Below, one piece after another: positions 58,901 to 64,000 of a DNA stretch of 64,000 nt. Source of the DNA: Oryza sativa Japonica Group (Eukaryota > Streptophyta > Magnoliopsida > Poales > Poaceae). The first letter of the stretch is position 1. Every line of letters starts with the position of its first letter. A model generated the notes under the pieces. It ran no database searches. It had not been told where the DNA came from and saw nothing but the letters and a program-made list of their open reading frames with translations. Position numbers and translations under genes: made by a program. The stretch covers positions 36,733,001 to 36,797,000 of the forward strand of contig NC_089037.1 in NCBI RefSeq assembly GCF_034140825.1. Direction: 5' to 3'.

Positions 58901-60151
58901 GATGGGTTGGTCCCTGGAGAGGAATATTCCTCTCAGATCCGGGACCAACCGATCCGCCAAAAACTGGCGGACAAACTCGTCCCACCTGAGACGAGCGACG
59001 GCGTCACCGCGCCATCCACCACCTTCGCGAGCTCCGCCGGGCGCCCACGAGCGTCGCCGCCTCGTCCACACCTGCCGCCACCTCCGCACGTCCTTCTCCG
59101 CCGCCGCCGCCTCCTTGAGCGCCGCCGCCTCTGCCTCGTCCGCGACCGCCGCCGCCTCCATGAGCGCCGCCGCTTGCCCGCGACCACCACCTCCGCGCGT
59201 CCACGAGCGCCGCCTCGCCTCCACGGCCGCCGCCGCCGCCTCCACGAGTGCCGCCGCTCATCCGCGACCGCCACCTCCGCTAGCACCGCCGCCGCTCCAC
59301 TCAGATCCAGCCGCCGCCTCGCCTCCGCGCCCGGCGCCTCCTCCGCTTCGTCCATGACTGCCGCCACCTCCACGAGCACCGTGACCGCCATCTCCACAAA
59401 CTCCGCCACCTCTGCCTCGTCTACGACCGCCGCCGCCACCTTCGCAAGCGCCGCCGCCGGTCCTCTCAGATCCGGGCGCCGCCGAGTGCCTCCGCCCCTA
59501 GACGGCACTAACGGTGAGTACAAATCCGTCCATCCCATCCCACCTCAATCCCTTCTACCAAACAAAAAACTATAACCATCCCATACCATAAACCAAACAG
59601 ACAACTGGAACCATCCCATCCCACAAAACTAGGATAGGTCTGACCTATCCCACTTCGTCCCCAAACCAAACACTACTTAAGTTAATTACTACTCTGTGAT
59701 CCGGGGTCGTCGCTACATAGTTGGAAATTAAATAAAGAGGGAAAATTACAAGGAATTAACTGATTGAGCTTCAAGAAATTAACTACTGCTACTCCTAATT
59801 GCCTTCGCGTTTGTGTTCTTAGTTGATTGCTTCATAGCTAGCTCGTACCTCTAGTTGTCCTTCCATCCACAAGAACATAAGAGGAAAAAAACAACGAAGG
59901 TGTGAACTATCTATCTATCATACCATTGGTTCACATCATCATCACAAGGCCATGGATGGAGGGAAAGCTCCTAAGCTAGGTGAGTCATACATGCGAAGAA
60001 GATGAACTAATTGGGGAGAAGGAGAAGGAGATACCTTGCATGCAGGGTCCTGGGCTTCGACGACGGCTCTCAGCTCGGCCACCTTCTTCCACTCCGTCAC
60101 ATCGCCATCGTCGCGGTGCCCGTCTCGCTCCTGCTGCTTGCAGTAATCCAT
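55962..60151 (-). CDS. Small Sec14-like (CRAL-TRIO) lipid-transfer protein
   Basis: Two exons: 60151-60035 (39 codons) and 56630-55962 (222 codons plus stop), phase 0, giving 261 residues. Residues 1-39 are hydrophilic (MDYCKQQERDGHRDD, then WKKVAELRAVVEAQDPACK). Exon 2 opens with the CRAL-TRIO N part (EEDDYQLRRFLRARDHNIGK, ASAMLVKYLQWKRE). The Sec14 lipid-binding domain follows: GRPLVYGFGARHF, DLQGWGYYGNCDIRAYVAAL, NYYPERLGRVFLIHVPYVF, AAWKIIYPFIDDNTKKKFVF. This class binds or exchanges phosphatidylinositol or related lipids in the cytosol. The 3.4-kb intron carries at least three DNA elements. A TATA box sits 90 bp upstream of the ATG. Confidence 0.92.
56673..56905. mobile_element. Stowaway-like MITE in Sec14 intron
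   Basis: CTCTCTCTGTGTTTTACTA and an end reading AAAACGGATGGAG, TA both sides; AT-rich. It begins 43 bp from the acceptor of exon 2. Confidence 0.65.
56906..57740. other. Sec14 intron, middle part
   Basis: Unique AT-rich intron. 57240-57720 holds several phrases on small counts of TAGATAGC / CACTATA type that resemble a decayed MITE, without clear ends. Confidence 0.35.
57741..57999. mobile_element. Stowaway-like MITE in Sec14 intron
   Basis: CTCCCTCCGGTTTTATTTTAATTG... and the inverse CAATTAATATGGAACCGGAGG..., TA both sides. AATTGACGTTTTGGA has its inverse near the right end. Confidence 0.85.
58821..59676. mobile_element. TIR element with GC-rich interior in Sec14 intron
   Basis: The ends GTAGTGTTTGGTT and AACCAAACACTAC are inverted. 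Subterminal GATGGGATGGGATGG and CCATCCCATACC blocks also pair. Flanks CTAAG and TTAAG may be a decayed target duplication. The interior (58960-59500) is strikingly GC-rich with imperfect 30-45-bp repeats of CTCCACGAGCGCCGCC type and is open in several frames by composition. The superfamily is uncertain (hAT- or Harbinger-like). Confidence 0.65.
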
Positions 60152-60240
60152 GGCTGCCTTAGCTAGCTCTCCTCTCCTCTCCTCTTGAATTGCTCTTCAG
60201 GCGATGATAATTCAGAAATGGAAATCGAGAGCTGAAGCCC

Positions 60241-60248
60241 TTTTTATA
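60241..60248 (-). promoter_or_regulatory. TATA box of the Sec14-like gene
   Basis: TATAAAAA on the minus strand, 90 bp before the ATG at 60151; the expected start is near 60215. Confidence 0.65.
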
Positions 60249-60251
60249 GGC

Positions 60252-63241
60252 AGAGGAGAAACAGCAGCAGCTCCAAAAGGAAGCTAAGCTGACGATGCAG
60301 AGTCGCTGACCCCCACTATTTATGGTTGCGGTCTAACCGTGTACCAAAGCTGCTGTCTCGCAAACACTTGCATGACATATAATCATATACTATTACCCCC
60401 TCCGTCCAAAAAAGAACCTAATTGGACGGAGTAGTACCTTCTTTGCACAGAAATAAAGAACTTTTTTTTCTGTATAGGTATAACATTGGCATGTTGCTGC
60501 TGCTGCCTAACTAACTAAATATGACAACTCAAGAGATTACTGACTGACGTTAATGACGATGATGGCGAAGTCTAACAGAGTGACAGAGGCAATTTTCTTG
60601 CAGAACATAAGTAGGAGGTTGGACGGTCCACTCCTCCGTTGTCGAAACAACGAAATTAGGACTTGTTTGAGCAGCAGAAGCAATCACCTGAAAGAAGGTG
60701 TTAAGCTCTGTTATTTACTCTGTTCGATGATAAAAATGGACATCTTAACAACGTTGGCGGCTTATCTCCTTCGTTATCTCCTCTCTCTCTCTCTCCCATA
60801 AACGGTAAGACTCATTAATACTGACCACTGGCTGCAGATACAATCATACAAATACTAGAACTCTTGTTAATTTCGTAGTTCTGTTTTTGCTAGAAGAGAG
60901 AGAGACAGACAGAGAGTTTAGGGGGAAAAAAAATCTTAAGCTCTACTAGTACAGTAGTTGTACCTATCAGAACTTGTGGTAGTAAGCAGTAGCAGAGAAG
61001 TAGTGATGCGTACAGGAAACGGCGAGCGTCAACTACAAACAGCAACAGGGACGTTAGCCAACTACTCTTGGTTTTCAGCCATCAGAAATACTACCAAAAT
61101 CATGATCTGGCAGTCAAGTCACGTTATTAGACTAGTAGCAGTATCCGTTTACAACAAAATAGTGGTACGACTAATTATTATTTTAAAGATTGACTATGTA
61201 TCTATTGGCTTCGTTAATATTAAAATATATCGGCATAGGGCCTATTTAGTTTGAAACCAATTCTTACCCTACCAAAATTTGGCACTACCAAATTGGATAG
61301 TATTGAATTTAAACTATTGTTGATAAAATTTGGTAACAAACCAAACATGCACTTGCTATTATTGAAGTTACCAAAATTTTGGTAGGGCAATAAGTTGGTA
61401 TCAAACCAAACAAGCCCATAGTCTTCTGTAGATGCTTATATCAGTAAGATGTGTGTTCATATGGATGCATGTGGAGCATTCTAAACGTCTGCTTTGCTTT
61501 GTCCTGTCTGTCTTATTGGTTGCTCGTATTCTCTAATAAACTATTTATTAGAAAATAAAAATAATTTATAGATAAAATTTTTATATATGTGTTCAATGCA
61601 GAAAAACTATGTAAAAATATCTTTAATCAAGTTAAATTTTAAGCCTAAAAATTAAAACTTTAACTTTATTAGGGACGATGGGGCTATGTGTATGTAAAGA
61701 AAAAAAAAGGAAATGGCGAGATGCATGGGACGCAAGAAGGAATTTTCCTCGTGCCATTTTGATGCAGAGTAGCCAAATGCTAACCACCACGTACCCCCGA
61801 ATTGAATTGAATTGTATCTTTCATTGATTTGGCCATGAATGCTAGCAGCTGCCGAGCTTTGTGCCTTACCGACGCTGCCCCGGGAAAGTAGTGGCTCGCA
61901 CACACGCGCCCATGGCCCATTGGGCCCATGCCTCGTACACGCCCGTACGCGCCTCCTGTGTGGCTCACCTCCTGCCACGACGCCATCCAAAGCGGCATGC
62001 CAATATGATTTCTCTTAAAAGATAACGAAAATGTATTACATCCAGTTCTCTGCTTTAAGACACACAGTCGATTATAGTTTTTATTGAAATAATTAACAAG
62101 AGTGGTGGGATAAAATCCGAGCTATTCTTAAGACATAAAAACAGCTAACATGTTACGTCACATATAATGAAATAAGATATTTTTGGCAACTGATTTTAAG
62201 AGCGTATTCACTCCTCCTGTTTGATATGATATGATATGATATGCCACACTTCTGTTGATTGAGTAATCACTCAATAGTTAAATAAAACATAAAAAAACAA
62301 AATAATGTCAGTAGAGTAATGAATTTGTTGACAAATAGAGCGAAGAATACAATATTAGATCAGTATACACATAAGCAACCCCCCCCCCCCCCAAAAAAAA
62401 AAACAAAAAACAAAACTAATAAACATATATATCAAAATATTCAAGGAAAATTTTCCAGGAGCCCAACTTCGTCCTCCAACCCCATGCGGTGGTTGGAGAC
62501 TCTCCAGCTCATGTTATAATTTACAAAACTAGACAATTAGACAATGCGATAGTGTTATATAAATTTCGGGGTTTTATTTGATTCATACCAATTTATTTCT
62601 GCAAATTCATGTCCTATTGAACCTCTAGTAGCCTACCAGTATGATCGATGGTCCTGGCTTTATGAGTAGGGGTGGATCTATCTAGTAGACGTGCATCTGG
62701 ATGGGATGGCCTTGGCAGACGGCGAGATCTGTGTCGCCTCTCTTTGATCTGATTCAGTCTCAGTAATCATCATGTTTATTTTTACTTACACCCCGTGGTC
62801 CATTGCCAGCGCATTATCTATCTTCAATTCAATTCTTCCATCATCCGTGCTGCAATTTCTGCACAATGTTATCGATCCTACTAGTAGCTACTAGATCAAT
62901 GTAGAACACAACCCAGTCCCACCTCACCTCACCTTCCCAGGCAACTTACTCTGCATCTCCTATGCTTTTACTGTAACCACATAGTGAACCATATTTATTT
63001 CACTTCATCCGTATTATGAGTACGGTTCTAAGAAACACATGATCCAAATTTATTACACAAATGATATATGGTCCAGATTAGTTTCACCTGTTTGCACAAA
63101 ACTGTACATCCCGCAAACTCGCACAGTGAATGTTTTGAATGTGATACTTGAGCACAATACAGACAGACGATTAGCAGCATGGTGGCCATACTAATTAAGG
63201 TCTTGGGTCTCACCAGATAATAGTAGAATACAGCTAGCCTC
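60252..63241. other. Long intergenic stretch
   Basis: No gene recognised. It holds a 36-bp mini-inverted repeat at about 60396-60431 (CCCCTCCGTCC...GGACGGAG, a collapsed Stowaway), the MITE at 61238-61417, a (GATAT)n run near 62223-62241 and a C/A homopolymer run near 62381-62402. 61780-61990 is GC-richer and open on the minus strand but has no domain. Confidence 0.45.
61238..61417. mobile_element. Short Tourist-like MITE
   Basis: GGGCCTATTTAGTTTGAAACC and GGTATCAAACCAAACAAGCCC are inverted ends; ATA on both sides (61235-61237, 61418-61420). CCAAAATTTGG-type inner arms. Confidence 0.75.
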
Positions 63242-63410
63242 TCAGAATTCTCTCCTGGGGAAGAAGCCCTTATCATGCCCAGCAACAGGTTCAGAGATGA
63301 GGGCGTTGTCGTTGGATGTTTCAGTCTCATCACCCTTGCCGAAGCAGTATTCAGGTGCCTGCCATTCTGCGTCCTCCAGCACAGCACCCTCCTCAAAGCT
63401 CATCACATGG
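63242..63410 (-). CDS. Last coding exon of an unrecognised gene (partial)
   Basis: An AG acceptor (GACTAG) at 63411-63412 precedes an exon with one base completing a codon, then [38 protein letters not shown] and the ending [13 protein letters not shown] before TGA. The codon use, acidic middle and basic-aromatic tail look like a genuine protein C terminus on the minus strand. I do not recognise the family, and no neighbouring exon can be placed with confidence, so the rest lies farther right or beyond the window. An alternative is that this is a detached gene fragment. Confidence 0.55.
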
Positions 63411-64000
63411 CTAGTCCTCCCTATATAGTAGTAGATTGCAAAATGTTAGTACTACAAAAGTGATACACAATTATACACATAATTATAAGCGTTTGGTTCT
63501 CATGACTCATGACGAATTCAGGACAAACAGACATCTCTGTGGTACCAAATGCAGTGGAACTGGGAGTGTGGAAATACTAACTTATAGTCACCTAAGAGTA
63601 TCTTGCTGTCTTCTTTACCTGTTGGGCAGCTCATCAGCATGACAAACTTAACGGAGACTACAAGTTGTATCACTTTGGCAAACCTAAACAATGAGTACTA
63701 TTAACTATTAACTGAAGTGTACATGCCGGCAATACAGAAGGCATACTCTACTTTCAAGGGAAGATGACACAGGACTGGTGACTAACGAGAAATTCTTTAA
63801 TTCTTGACCAGCAAGAGGCAGCAATACCTGCAGACATGGCTCAAATTGGAACATTTCCCAGGCATATATTTGGGTCTGCATATTTCTATGGCTAGGCTCA
63901 AAGTTGCAGAGCCGAGATCGAACATTGGGGAAATAAAACTTAATGGCCAGATGGCCACAGTTTCATCACAGAGAAGACATCACAACACTTAAAGATAATA
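63411..64000. other. Right edge, probable intron
   Basis: Probably intron (and possibly a small exon) of the minus-strand gene ending at 63242. No exon here is supported by both splice sites and coding character. Confidence 0.35.

Noticed and set aside
58802-59575. Frames up to 247 codons at 58802-59575 on both strands
   Set aside because: Low-complexity Ala/Pro/Arg translations of the GC-rich interior of a TIR element.

Overview
The window is nuclear DNA of a grass, almost certainly rice (Oryza). The evidence is: GC-rich 5' coding ends with AT-rich introns; very many short inverted-repeat DNA transposons of the rice Tourist, Stowaway, CACTA and other TIR types; a monocot-type MIR169 precursor; and plant-only gene families. 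All exon boundaries below were placed by eye on GT/AG sites with reading-phase checks. None is backed by transcripts.

Layout, left to right. (1) 1-14.4 kb: two tandem + strand genes for Golgi-type nucleotide-diphospho-sugar transferases (PF03407, At4g15970-like). The first lacks its 5' exon. Between them lie a duplicated 3' flank bracketing an AT-rich ~150-bp repeat array, several MITEs and a non-autonomous CACTA element. (2) 15.8-23.1 kb, - strand: a divergent short-chain dehydrogenase/reductase, then a CTD-phosphatase-like (SCP1-like, SSP4/5 type) protein. (3) 23.6-26.7 kb, +: a CYP71-clan cytochrome P450. (4) 28.07-28.21 kb, +: a MIR169 hairpin with its own TATA box. (5) 31.3-32.1 kb, -: a SAM-domain protein. 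(6) 35.8-40.9 kb, +: plastid monofunctional aspartate kinase, 13 exons. (7) 41.6-46.1 kb, +: an unrecognised membrane-protein gene with internal duplications, a duplicated splice acceptor and one apparent frameshift. It is preceded by a 100-bp GC-rich minisatellite. (8) 47.2-48.1 kb: a LINE fragment between 68-77-bp direct repeats. (9) 49.37-51.40 kb: a near-complete ~2-kb palindrome carrying two head-to-head copies of an 89-codon membrane-protein gene. (10) 52.0-54.5 kb, -: a plastid DUF2301 membrane protein with a solo LTR in intron 1. (11) 56.0-60.2 kb, -: a small Sec14/CRAL-TRIO protein with a 3.4-kb intron full of DNA elements. (12) 63.24-63.41 kb, -: the last exon of a gene that continues toward or past the right edge.

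The genes do not form a pathway. They are a normal plant mix: cell-wall or glycan modification, lysine-family amino-acid synthesis, phosphatase signalling, lipid transfer and miRNA control. The most unusual parts are the twin-gene palindrome, the repeat-rich unknown gene with its minisatellite leader, the duplicated 3' flank around the AT-rich array, and the variant MIR169.
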